Positions 44,086-52,484 of a DNA stretch of 64,000 nt are shown here, in pieces. A program made the translations under genes and the position numbers. The notes below the pieces were generated by a model that saw only the letters and a program-made list of their open reading frames with translations, was not told where the DNA came from and made no database searches. The DNA is from Mangrovicoccus sp049603835 (GTDB lineage: Bacteria > Pseudomonadota > Alphaproteobacteria > Rhodobacterales > Rhodobacteraceae): assembly GCA_049603835.1 (NCBI GenBank), contig JBMYSZ010000001.1, forward strand, positions 62,001-126,000, read 5' to 3'. Positions within the stretch are counted from its first letter, which is position 1. Every line of letters starts with the position of its first letter.

Positions 44086-46527
44086 TTACGCCTCGGATCC
44101 ACCGCTTTCCAAGGCGTTATCGAGGGCCGCCAAGCCAGAAGCGGCCATGAGCCGCGCGGCCTCTTCTTCCATCAAACGCTCTCGCCCGGCACCCTCGACA
44201 GGCACCCGGCCCGGTTCAAGCAGCAAAGGCGCGGCAAGCGGGGTGACGCGGGGCAGGTTCACATGATCGATCCGGCCTTTGGTACGGCTCAGCATTTCCT
44301 CGATCCGACCAAAATCCACCAGTCCGCGAAAGGCCTCTTCGCGGGTGATTTCAAGCAGCACATGTTCGGGATCATAGCGGCGCAGCGTGTCATAAAGAAT
44401 ATCGCTGGAAAAAGTGGCTTGCCGCCCGGTCTTACGCTTGCCCGCGCTTTGGCGCTCGATCAGGCCGGCAATTGTGGCGGTGATCTTGAAGGTGCGCTTC
44501 ATTAGGGCATTTCCGGCAAGCCAAGTCTCAAACGCCTCGCGCAGGCCCTCGGCCTCAAAAAGCGGCGCAGGATCGGTGATCGGATTAAGTCCCCAGATCA
44601 GCACTGCGTAATCCGTGGCCACGAAGCCGAGCGGATGCAGGCCCGCAGTTTCCATCCGCTGGGTCAGCAAAAGCCCAAGCGTTTGCATGGCGTTACGCCC
44701 GGCAAAGCCATAGATGCAGGTATGGGCGCGGCCATCATGAGGGAAGCTTTCCACCAGGATATGATCGGCTTGCGGCAGATGCGACAGCTGCGCCTGAAGC
44801 TCTAGCCAATCGCGGGTATGAGCGGGCAGGGCGGCCCAATCGCGGCGGGCAAAGATATCCAGAATGCGATGGGTAAGCTGGGTGGTGGTGGCGAATTTCG
44901 TGCCGGAAAACACCGCAAGTTTGGGATTTTTCGAGGGAGAAGGGGAGACCTCAACGGTCAGCTCGCGCAGCCCCTCATAGCGCACAATCTGGCCGCCGAT
45001 GAGAAAAGTATCCCCTTGGGTCAGGCTTGCGGCGAAGCTTTCTTCGACCTCTCCAAGCGGGCGTCCTCCGCGTGATTTGAAGCGAACTTTCAGAGTCTCT
45101 GTATCATAAATTGTGCCCATATTCATGCGCAGGGCGCGCGCTGTGCGAGGATCGCGCAGCTGCCACAGGCCGTCTTTGGTCTGCATCAAGCGCTGCCAAC
45201 GATCATAGGCTTTGAGCGCATAGCCCCCGGTGGCGGCGAAATCTAAACAAGCGTCGAATTGCGCGCGGGTAAGCTGGGCATAGGGGCCGGCGCGGCGGAT
45301 CTCGGTGAGCAAGGTCTTGGCGTCAAACGGGCCCGCGCAAGCTGTGTTAAGAATATGCTGGCACAACACATCGCGGGGGCCAGGGCCGCGCGGGTCACCG
45401 TCGAGCTCCCGGTCCCGAACAGCATCAAGCGCGGCTTGACATTCCACAACCTCAAACCGATTGGCGGGAACGAGCCTTGCCTTCGACGGCGCATTATAGT
45501 GGTGATTAGCGCGGCCGATGCGCTGGACCAGGCGTTTGACATTCTTGGGCGCGCCCACCTGGATCACTAGATCCACATCGCCCCAATCAATGCCCAGATC
45601 GAGCGAACCGGTGCACACAATCGCCCGGAGCTGCCCCGCCACCATAGCCTGCTCAACCTTTTCCCGCGCCTCACGCGCCAGAGAGCCATGATGGATACCG
45701 ATGGGCAGGCTGTCCTCATTTTGCAGCCAGAGTTCATGGAAAAAGATTTCTGCCTGAGCCCGGGTATTATGGAAGATCAGTGTGGTTTTATGGCGCTTTA
45801 CCTCCTCCAAAATTGACGGGATCGCATAGCGCCCGCCTCCTCCGGCCCAAGGCGGCGGATGAGGCAGTTCGAGCATGGCGATATCGGGTTCGGGGCCGGG
45901 ATCTGCCTCTAGGATCGGGCAAGGATCGGGATGGCTGGCCAGAAATTGCGCAAGGGCAGGCGGGTTTTCCACCGTGGCCGAGAGACCCACCCGGCGCAGA
46001 TCGGGACAAAGGCTTTGCAGCCGCGCCAAGCTGAGCATGAGCTGATCGCCGCGCTTGCTTTCGGCTAGGGCGTGGATTTCATCCAAGATCACCCGCTGTA
46101 GCCCGGCAAACATCTTTGGCGCGTCTTCATAGCTGAGCAAAAGCGCTAAACTTTCCGGCGTGGTCAGCAGAATATGCGGCGGATCCACCCGCTGGCGTTT
46201 GCGTTGGGTCGCGGTGGTATCGCCGGTGCGGGCCTCAACCCGGATCTCCGCACCCATCTCGGCCAGCGGTGCCTCCAAATTGCGGCGGATATCCGAGGCC
46301 AGGGCCTTGAGCGGCGAGACATAAAGCGTGTGCAAACCGGGGCCAGGATTTTGCCCGAGCTCACAAAGGCTTGGCAGAAAGCCCGCCATGGTTTTCCCGC
46401 CCCCGGTTGGCGCAATGAGCAAGAGAGCAGGGCTTAGGGATTGGGCCAGCATATCAAGCTGATGCGGATGGGGCTGCCAATTTCGGGCGGCGAACCATTG
46501 GGCGATATGCGGGGGAAGCTGGGGCAC
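44086..46527 (-). CDS. Lhr-like DEXH-box helicase (ligase-associated type)
   Basis: An ATP-dependent 3'-5' helicase of about 813 residues. Motifs: Q-motif region PHPHQLDML, Walker A APTGGGKTMAGF, YVSPLKALASDI, DEIHALAESKRG, VGLSATVENP and VQRIGRANHH; the winged-helix and long C-terminal domain continue with EGLREAFETWLAG. The pattern is that of the DNA-damage-response helicase usually encoded beside an ATP-dependent ligase and an exonuclease. The start is uncertain: the frame is open to 46650, but this passes through the CoA-transferase terminator, so I place it at GTG 46527. No in-frame ATG occurs before residue 16 of this version. No ligase or exonuclease gene is in the window. Confidence 0.85.
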   Translation of the reverse strand: MPQLPPHIAQWFAARNWQPHPHQLDMLAQSLSPALLLIAPTGGGKTMAGFLPSLCELGQNPGPGLHTLYVSPLKALASDIRRNLEAPLAEMGAEIRVEARTGDTTATQRKRQRVDPPHILLTTPESLALLLSYEDAPKMFAGLQRVILDEIHALAESKRGDQLMLSLARLQSLCPDLRRVGLSATVENPPALAQFLASHPDPCPILEADPGPEPDIAMLELPHPPPWAGGGGRYAIPSILEEVKRHKTTLIFHNTRAQAEIFFHELWLQNEDSLPIGIHHGSLAREAREKVEQAMVAGQLRAIVCTGSLDLGIDWGDVDLVIQVGAPKNVKRLVQRIGRANHHYNAPSKARLVPANRFEVVECQAALDAVRDRELDGDPRGPGPRDVLCQHILNTACAGPFDAKTLLTEIRRAGPYAQLTRAQFDACLDFAATGGYALKAYDRWQRLMQTKDGLWQLRDPRTARALRMNMGTIYDTETLKVRFKSRGGRPLGEVEESFAASLTQGDTFLIGGQIVRYEGLRELTVEVSPSPSKNPKLAVFSGTKFATTTQLTHRILDIFARRDWAALPAHTRDWLELQAQLSHLPQADHILVESFPHDGRAHTCIYGFAGRNAMQTLGLLLTQRMETAGLHPLGFVATDYAVLIWGLNPITDPAPLFEAEGLREAFETWLAGNALMKRTFKITATIAGLIERQSAGKRKTGRQATFSSDILYDTLRRYDPEHVLLEITREEAFRGLVDFGRIEEMLSRTKGRIDHVNLPRVTPLAAPLLLEPGRVPVEGAGRERLMEEEAARLMAASGLAALDNALESGGSEA

Positions 46528-46590
46528 GAAGAGAGGTTTAGCGCTTTGGGCCGCAGTGGCCAGAGGCGATCGCCAAGCAGCGGGCCAAGC

Positions 46591-46626
46591 GGGCAAAATA
46601 AAAGGCCATCTTGTAAGACGGCCTTT
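46591..46626 (-). terminator. Rho-independent terminator of scoAB
   Basis: On the minus strand an 11-bp stem (46601-46611 with 46616-46626, one G-U pair) with a 4-base loop is followed by TTATTTTG. The G-U pair is only possible in minus-strand RNA, which fixes the direction. It lies between the palindromic element and the helicase gene. Confidence 0.85.
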
Positions 46627-46652
46627 CGATAGTCCTAAAGCTTTCGTCAATA

Positions 46653-46748
46653 GCGTTTCGAGAAATCATTGATTCACTTTTTCGCTGCCTGTCGCGGTGC
46701 TCCAACGCGAAAAGTGAATTTCAGTGTCTCTAGCTTTTCTCGAAACGC
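46653..46748 (-). repeat. 96-bp palindromic repeat element, copy 1
   Basis: The element has 13-bp perfect inverted ends, GCGTTTCGAGAAA at 46653-46665 and its complement at 46736-46748. Inside is a second inverted pair (TTCACTTTTCGC with GCGAAAAAGTGAA), so the whole can fold into one long hairpin. It is about 84% identical over 96 bases to the element at 63898-63993, without gaps. It starts a few bases behind the scoB stop codon and is read in the same orientation as scoB. Confidence 0.9.
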
Positions 46749-46755
46749 TTTAAGC

Positions 46756-47385
46756 TTAGTCGACGATGGTCGCTTCGGTGGACGCGCGCAGCTCTTCTTC
46801 GGTGACGCCATCTGCGGTTTCAACGATCTTCAGACCGCCTTCAACGACATCAAGCACACCAAGATTGGTGATGATGCGATCTACAACGCCTTTACCGGTC
46901 AGCGGCAGGGTGCAGGCCTTCAAGAGCTTGGTTTCGCCCTTTTTATTGGTGTGATCCATGACCACAACCACGCGGCCAACACCAGCCACCAGATCCATCG
47001 CGCCGCCCATGCCTTTGACCAGCTTGCCCGGAATCATCCAGTTGGCCAAATCGCCGTTTTCAGCAACTTCCATCGCACCCAAGATCGCCATGGCAATCTT
47101 ACCGCCACGGATCATGCCAAAGCTTTGCGCGCTATCGAAATAAGCGGTGTTCGGAACTTCGGTGATGGTCTGTTTACCGGCATTGATCAGGTCGGCATCT
47201 TCTTCGCCTTCGATCGGGAAGGGCCCCATGCCCAGCATGCCATTTTCCGATTGCAGCGTCACGGTAACGCCGTCGGGGATGAAGTTTGGAACCAAGGTCG
47301 GAATACCGATGCCAAGGTTAACATATGTGCCGTCTTGCAGCTCTAGCGCCGCGCGGGCAGCCATTTGATTACGATCCCAGGCCAT
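46756..47385 (-). CDS. scoB: 3-oxoacid CoA-transferase subunit B
   Basis: The 209-residue small subunit of a succinyl-CoA:3-oxoacid CoA-transferase. The catalytic glutamate is in QSENGMLGMGPFP (the ENG motif). Other family segments are NLGIGIPTLVPNFIPDG, GGKIAMAILGAMEV and KLVKGMGGAMDLVAGVGRV. It transfers CoA between succinate and acetoacetate or a similar 3-oxoacid, in ketone-body or PHB-related use. It lies 101 bases behind scoA. The stop codon abuts the 96-bp palindromic element. Confidence 0.95.
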   Translation of the reverse strand: MAWDRNQMAARAALELQDGTYVNLGIGIPTLVPNFIPDGVTVTLQSENGMLGMGPFPIEGEEDADLINAGKQTITEVPNTAYFDSAQSFGMIRGGKIAMAILGAMEVAENGDLANWMIPGKLVKGMGGAMDLVAGVGRVVVVMDHTNKKGETKLLKACTLPLTGKGVVDRIITNLGVLDVVEGGLKIVETADGVTEEELRASTEATIVD

Positions 47386-47486
47386 TAAAGCCTCCTATCT
47401 GGGGGCGGAGCGGGGCTTTCGCCTGCTCGCCAAATCTGTCTCAGAACAAGCCGGGGCGCGCCCGGCTAGCGGATGCCATGGGGCGA

Positions 47487-48182
47487 TTACGCCGCGCGAG
47501 TGGTGCGCTGCTCGATACGCTTCTCGTGCTCACCTTGGATCAGGCGATGCACATAGATGCCCGGCAGATGGATATGATCGGGGTCAAGCGAGCCGGTCGG
47601 CACGATTTCTTCGACTTCCATTACGCAAACCTTGCCGCACATCGCCGCTGGCGGGTTAAAGTTACGCGCGGTTTTGCGGAAGATCGCATTGCCGGATTCG
47701 TCCGCTTTCCAGGCCTTTACGATGGAAAGATCGGCGAAAATACCCTCTTCCATGATGTAAGTTTCGCCGTTGAAATCTTTGTGCTCTTTGCCCTCGGCAA
47801 TCACAGTGCCCACACCAGTTTTGGTGTAAAAGCCCGGAATGCCGCAGCCGCCAGCGCGCATGCGCTCGGCCAAAGTGCCCTGCGGGTTGAATTCCAACTC
47901 TAGCTCACCCGACAGATACTGACGCATGAATTCCGCGTTTTCGCCCACATAAGAGCTCAGCATTTTCTTGATCTGCTTTGTTTGCAGCAGGATACCAAGG
48001 CCAAATTCATCAACACCACAGTTATTGGATGCGATGGTGATATCCTTGGTGCCCGCCTCTTTAATGGCGTCGATCAGCAGTTCCGGAATGCCGCAGAGGC
48101 CGAAACCACCTGCCGCGATAAACATGCCATCTTGCAAAAGGCCATCCAGTGCCTCTGCGGCAGAGCCATAAATTTTACTCAT
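47487..48182 (-). CDS. scoA: 3-oxoacid CoA-transferase subunit A
   Basis: The 231-residue large-subunit partner of scoB. The oxoacid-binding glycine loop is FIAAGGFGLCGIPELLID, and LSSYVGENAEFMRQYLSG, GTLAERMRAGGCGIPGFYTKTG and KVCVMEVEEIVPTGSLDPDH segments are typical. GGAGGGA lies before the ATG. scoA-scoB form an operon that ends at the terminator at 46591-46626. Confidence 0.95.
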   Translation of the reverse strand: MSKIYGSAAEALDGLLQDGMFIAAGGFGLCGIPELLIDAIKEAGTKDITIASNNCGVDEFGLGILLQTKQIKKMLSSYVGENAEFMRQYLSGELELEFNPQGTLAERMRAGGCGIPGFYTKTGVGTVIAEGKEHKDFNGETYIMEEGIFADLSIVKAWKADESGNAIFRKTARNFNPPAAMCGKVCVMEVEEIVPTGSLDPDHIHLPGIYVHRLIQGEHEKRIEQRTTRAA

Positions 48183-48364
48183 GGGTCGCTTCCCTCCTCG
48201 ACCAAAATTGCGGCGGGTTTTCGCCTAGCTTGTGCGGGAAGTCAACGAAATGCGGCAGTGCCGCGAGCCTTAGGTCAGCTTTCACCAGCTTCACCCGGCA
48301 GGTTAGCGTTAACTATTGCACAAGTTTTTTCTAAAAATCCAAATTGTCCCGTATTTCCGCCAAG

Positions 48365-51022
48365 CTATTCCGCCGCGCCATCGTCACCACTGGTTTTTTT
48401 CGCTGGCGAGTCGGATTTCTTTTTGCTGGCAGCGGTTTTCGCGGTCGTCTTTTTCGCGGCGGGCTTTTTCTTGGTGGTCTTTTTGGCAGCCGCTTTTTTC
48501 GCAGGCTTCTTTTTGCCCGATTTCGCGGCTTTTTCATTCACCAAATCAACCGCTTGATCGAGGGTGATGTCGTCAACCTCAATCCCATCGGGCAGGGTGG
48601 CGTTAACTTTGCCCCATTTGACATAAGGGCCATAACGCCCCTTCATCACCGCCAAATCGCCACCATCGGGATGTTCGCCCAATTCCCGCAGAGGCGTCGC
48701 TGGTGCCGGTTTGCCGCGTTTGGGTTTGGACGCCAAGATTTCCACCGCGCGGTTCATGCCGATGGTAAAGACCTCTTCCACATCTTCCAAATTGGCATTG
48801 GTGCCGCCTTTGAAACTGATGGAATCCGCATGTTTCAAATATGGGCCATAGCGGCCGATATTGGACCAGATCATCACCCCATCTTCGGGATGCGGGCCGA
48901 TCTCACGCGGTAGGGAAAGAAGCTTAACCGCTTGTTCTAGCGTGACATCTTCGGGCGGCCATTGCTTTGGAATGCCTTGGCGCGGCGGTTTGGGTTGTTC
49001 TTCGGTGACCGGGCCGCGCTGCGCATAGGGGCCGAAGCGGCCTTTGAAAACGCGGATCTCGTCGCCTTGATCTTCGCCCAGAAGTTTTCCCTCTGGTGGA
49101 ATAGCGCGGGCCGCTTCATCGCCTTCCAGCGGGGGGCCGAAGGGGCGGGTAAAGCGGCATTCGGGATAATTCGAGCAACCGATAAAGGCGCCGCCAGATC
49201 GCGCAGTGCGCATGGAGAGACGCCCGGTTTGGCAATTCGGGCAAAGCCGCGGATTTGACCCGTCTTCTTTAGGTGGGAAAAGATGCGGCTCTAGAACTTC
49301 GTCAATTTTATCAAGAACTTCGCCGATCCGAAGATCTGCGGTTTCCTCTATCGAGGCATGGAAATCCTGCCAAAATTGACGCAAAACTTCCTTATAATCC
49401 GCGCTACCGGCTGAGACGTCATCAAGCTGCGCCTCCAGCCCTGCGGTGAAATCATAGCCCACATATTTGTTGAAGTAATTCAGCAAAAAGATCGTGACTA
49501 GACGGCCTTTATCCTCTGGAATCAGGCGGTTCTGCTCTTTGACCACATAGCCGCGATCCTGGATTGTTGTCACAATCGACGCATAGGTGGAGGGCCGGCC
49601 AATCCCCAGCTCTTCCATTTTCTTGACCAAGGTCGCCTCGGTATAGCGCGGCGGCGGCTGGGTGAAATGCTGATCCGGGGTGACCATGTCCTTGCGCATG
49701 GGCTCGCCCTCGGCGACCTGCGGCAGGCGCTTATCATCATCATCGACCACGTCATCGCGGCCTTCTTCATAGACTTTTAGGAAACCGTCGAACAACACGA
49801 CCTGACCCGTGGCGCGCAACACCACCTGATTATCAGCGCTGGCCACTTCCACCGTCGTACGTTCCAGCCGGGCGGCGGCCATTTGGCTCGACAGGGTGCG
49901 TTTCCAGATCAGATCGTAAAGCTTGCGCTGATCGGGTTCAGAGAGCTTAATTTCGTCCGGGGCGAGCGCCATATCCGTGGGGCGGATACATTCATGCGCT
50001 TCTTGGGCATTCTTGGCTTTGTTTTTGTAAACGCGCGGCTTTTCAGGAAGATACTCGCCACCATAGCGATTAGCGATCGCGTCGCGCGCCGCCGTCACCG
50101 CCTCGGGGGCCATGTCGATCCCGTCGGTTCGCATATAGGTGATATGTCCGGCTTCATAAAGCTGCTGCGCCGTGCTCATGGTTTGCCGCGCGCCAAAGCC
50201 GAATTTGCGGCTGGCCTCTTGCTGCAGGGTCGAGGTCATGAAAGGCGGGGACGGGTTGCGCGTTCCGGGTTTGGCCTCCACCGAGCGCACGGATAGATCG
50301 CGGGATTGGATCGCTTGTACCGCGATTTCCGCTGCCTCAGCCGTAGGAATATCGAATTTTTCCAGCTTGTTGCCGCCCAAAATTGCGAGCCGCGCCTCAA
50401 AGCTTTGGCCCCGCGGCGTTGAAAGCTGAGCCTTCACCGTCCAATATTCTTGCGGTTTGAAAGCTTCGACCTCCATCTCGCGCTCGACAATCAGGCGCAG
50501 ACAGACCGATTGCACGCGACCAGCCGATTTTGCGCCCGGCAATTTCCGCCAAAGCACCGGCGAAAGATTGAACCCCACGAGATAATCCAAGGCGCGGCGC
50601 GCAAGATAGGCCTCCACCAATTCCATATCTACGTCGCGCGGCGCTTTCATCGCTTCGGTGACGGCCGTTTTGGTGATGGCGTTAAAGACTACGCGTTTCA
50701 CATCGGTGGTTTTTTTGATCGCGCGCCGCTTGGACAGAGCCTCTTGCAAATGCCACGAAATCGCTTCCCCCTCGCGATCCGGGTCGGTTGCGAGGATCAG
50801 CGCGTCATCATCTTTCAACGCATCCGCGATGGCTTTGACATGTTTTTTACTATCGGAAGAAATTTCCCATTCCATCGCGAAGTCTTGGTCTGGATCTACC
50901 GACCCGTTTTTGGGCGGCAGATCGCGCACATGCCCGTAAGAGGCCAGGACAGTAAAATCGTCACCAAGATATTTATTGATGGTTTTAGCTTTAGCAGGGG
51001 ACTCGACAACAACGACGGGCAT
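48365..51022 (-). CDS. topA: DNA topoisomerase I
   Basis: An 885-residue type IA topoisomerase that relaxes negative supercoils. The toprim domain starts VVVESPAKAKTINKYLG, with LATDPDREGEAISWHL. The catalytic tyrosine is Y296 in GHITYMRTDG. One clear C4 zinc ribbon is visible (LCPNCQTGRLSMRTARSG ... IGCSNYPEC), followed by two topo C-terminal repeats of the GRFGPYAQRG/GRYGPYVKWG type. The last 50 residues are a Lys/Ala tail (KKPAKKAAAKKTTKKKPAAK), a common alphaproteobacterial extension that aids DNA binding. It follows dprA. Confidence 0.97.
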   Translation of the reverse strand: MPVVVVESPAKAKTINKYLGDDFTVLASYGHVRDLPPKNGSVDPDQDFAMEWEISSDSKKHVKAIADALKDDDALILATDPDREGEAISWHLQEALSKRRAIKKTTDVKRVVFNAITKTAVTEAMKAPRDVDMELVEAYLARRALDYLVGFNLSPVLWRKLPGAKSAGRVQSVCLRLIVEREMEVEAFKPQEYWTVKAQLSTPRGQSFEARLAILGGNKLEKFDIPTAEAAEIAVQAIQSRDLSVRSVEAKPGTRNPSPPFMTSTLQQEASRKFGFGARQTMSTAQQLYEAGHITYMRTDGIDMAPEAVTAARDAIANRYGGEYLPEKPRVYKNKAKNAQEAHECIRPTDMALAPDEIKLSEPDQRKLYDLIWKRTLSSQMAAARLERTTVEVASADNQVVLRATGQVVLFDGFLKVYEEGRDDVVDDDDKRLPQVAEGEPMRKDMVTPDQHFTQPPPRYTEATLVKKMEELGIGRPSTYASIVTTIQDRGYVVKEQNRLIPEDKGRLVTIFLLNYFNKYVGYDFTAGLEAQLDDVSAGSADYKEVLRQFWQDFHASIEETADLRIGEVLDKIDEVLEPHLFPPKEDGSNPRLCPNCQTGRLSMRTARSGGAFIGCSNYPECRFTRPFGPPLEGDEAARAIPPEGKLLGEDQGDEIRVFKGRFGPYAQRGPVTEEQPKPPRQGIPKQWPPEDVTLEQAVKLLSLPREIGPHPEDGVMIWSNIGRYGPYLKHADSISFKGGTNANLEDVEEVFTIGMNRAVEILASKPKRGKPAPATPLRELGEHPDGGDLAVMKGRYGPYVKWGKVNATLPDGIEVDDITLDQAVDLVNEKAAKSGKKKPAKKAAAKKTTKKKPAAKKTTAKTAASKKKSDSPAKKTSGDDGAAE

Positions 51023-51106
51023 GCAAGATTTATCCAGCGGAAAACAGAGTTGACGCCTAGATGTGTGCGACGCGCCGCTCTTGTCAATGTGCGCAAAGCG
51101 CGTTGT

Positions 51107-52369
51107 CTAGGTGGTCAGGGCAATCATGCCACCAGATTGGCGACAAATTTGACCGTCTAGTTCCAAATCGGTGAGAGCGGCCATGGCCTGGCCCGTGCTG
51201 ATCGGCAAATCGCGAATCAATTGATCCTCTGACAAGGGGCTTGGTCCCAACCGGTTGATAATTTCAGAATGGATATCAATAGTTTGGTTGGATATTCTGG
51301 CGACTTTTTTCGCCGGATGCATAACGCCATTCGCGGCCATTCTTGCGCCATTTTGCGGCGGTTCTGCCGCGATATTGGGGCTGGTCAATTTTGACAGGCT
51401 GCTGATTGCTTGGCTGCGCCAGTTGCGGCTTTGTTGCGGCTCAGCTTTCGTTGGGGCAGTTTGTTGCGCATCGGTCACGGAGAGAATCTCTAACACATCT
51501 ATTGCGGAGCGAATGAGTTGTGCCCCGTCCCTTAGCAGCATGTTGCAGCCTGCGGCGCGGGCATCGAAAGGATGTCCCGGCACGGCCATGACATCGCGCC
51601 CTTGATCCAGCGCGTTATTTGCCGTGATCAAACTGCCCGACCTTGCGGCGGCTTCCACCACCACCAAACCGCAGGCTAAGCCCGAAATAATCCGATTGCG
51701 CGGCGGGAAATGGCGCGCTTGCGGTGCGAGTCCCATGACTTGTTCGGAAATCCGTAATCCGCGCCGACCGATTTCGTCGAATAAAACCTTGTTTTCAGAC
51801 GGGTAGGGGATATCAACACCACCCGCTAAAACCGCGACCGTCCCGGTTTCTAACGCCGCATCATGAGCACAAGCATCGATTCCCCGGGCCAGGCCTGACA
51901 CCACGGTCAAGCCCGCCTCGCCCAATTCCTTAGCCAAGATACGCGCCATACGATGACCCAAAGAGGATGCGTTTCGCGCACCGACCATGGCAATCATCGG
52001 GCGCGACAACATATTCAAATCACCCACCGCCCAAAAAAGAGGCGGCGCATCCGGGATATTCATCAGATGTGCGGGGTAATGCGGGTCGCCATAGCAAATC
52101 AGGGCCGCACCGATACGAGCGGCTTTTTCAAGCTCTGCCTCGATCTGCTCATCGCTACAGGGTAAATAGGATTTCACCCCAGCTGATGCGGCAATTTCGG
52201 GCAAAGAATCAAGCGCAGCCTGGGCTGAGCCATATTCGTCCATCAGTCGGTAGAAGGTCGCAACCCCGACCCTTCGCGAACGAAAAAGGCGGAGCCACGA
52301 TAACCTGTCTTCTTCCAACTTGGGTGGGGTGAGGGGTGTTGGGGTAGAAGAAAACAGTGTGTTGGTCAT
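51107..52369 (-). CDS. dprA: DNA-processing protein DprA
   Basis: A 420-residue protein that binds single-stranded DNA and loads RecA during natural transformation. The Rossmann-like core has AMVGARNASSLGHRMARIL, GLARGIDACAHDAAL, VLAGGVDIPYPSENKVLF and RNRIISGLACGLVVVEAAA. The N-terminus holds a helix-hairpin-helix region and the C-terminus a winged-helix domain (ISTGQAMAALTDLELDGQI). ATG 52369 has GGAG five bases before it. The dprA-topA order is usual in this class. Its presence does not prove competence. Confidence 0.94.
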   Translation of the reverse strand: MTNTLFSSTPTPLTPPKLEEDRLSWLRLFRSRRVGVATFYRLMDEYGSAQAALDSLPEIAASAGVKSYLPCSDEQIEAELEKAARIGAALICYGDPHYPAHLMNIPDAPPLFWAVGDLNMLSRPMIAMVGARNASSLGHRMARILAKELGEAGLTVVSGLARGIDACAHDAALETGTVAVLAGGVDIPYPSENKVLFDEIGRRGLRISEQVMGLAPQARHFPPRNRIISGLACGLVVVEAAARSGSLITANNALDQGRDVMAVPGHPFDARAAGCNMLLRDGAQLIRSAIDVLEILSVTDAQQTAPTKAEPQQSRNWRSQAISSLSKLTSPNIAAEPPQNGARMAANGVMHPAKKVARISNQTIDIHSEIINRLGPSPLSEDQLIRDLPISTGQAMAALTDLELDGQICRQSGGMIALTT

Positions 52370-52484
52370 CGCAGCTCCGCCCAAGGGGTAACCAAGATAT
52401 GGCGCTATTGAAGTTAATCAGGGGTGAACAACCTATCGAAGAGTCGAAAAAAAAGTGATCGACCCCGAAAAAACCTCAATTGAG

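Noticed and set aside
43471..44505. 344-codon frame spanning the gcdH and helicase region on the plus strand
   Set aside because: Antisense to two well-supported genes and crosses their boundary without any start signal.
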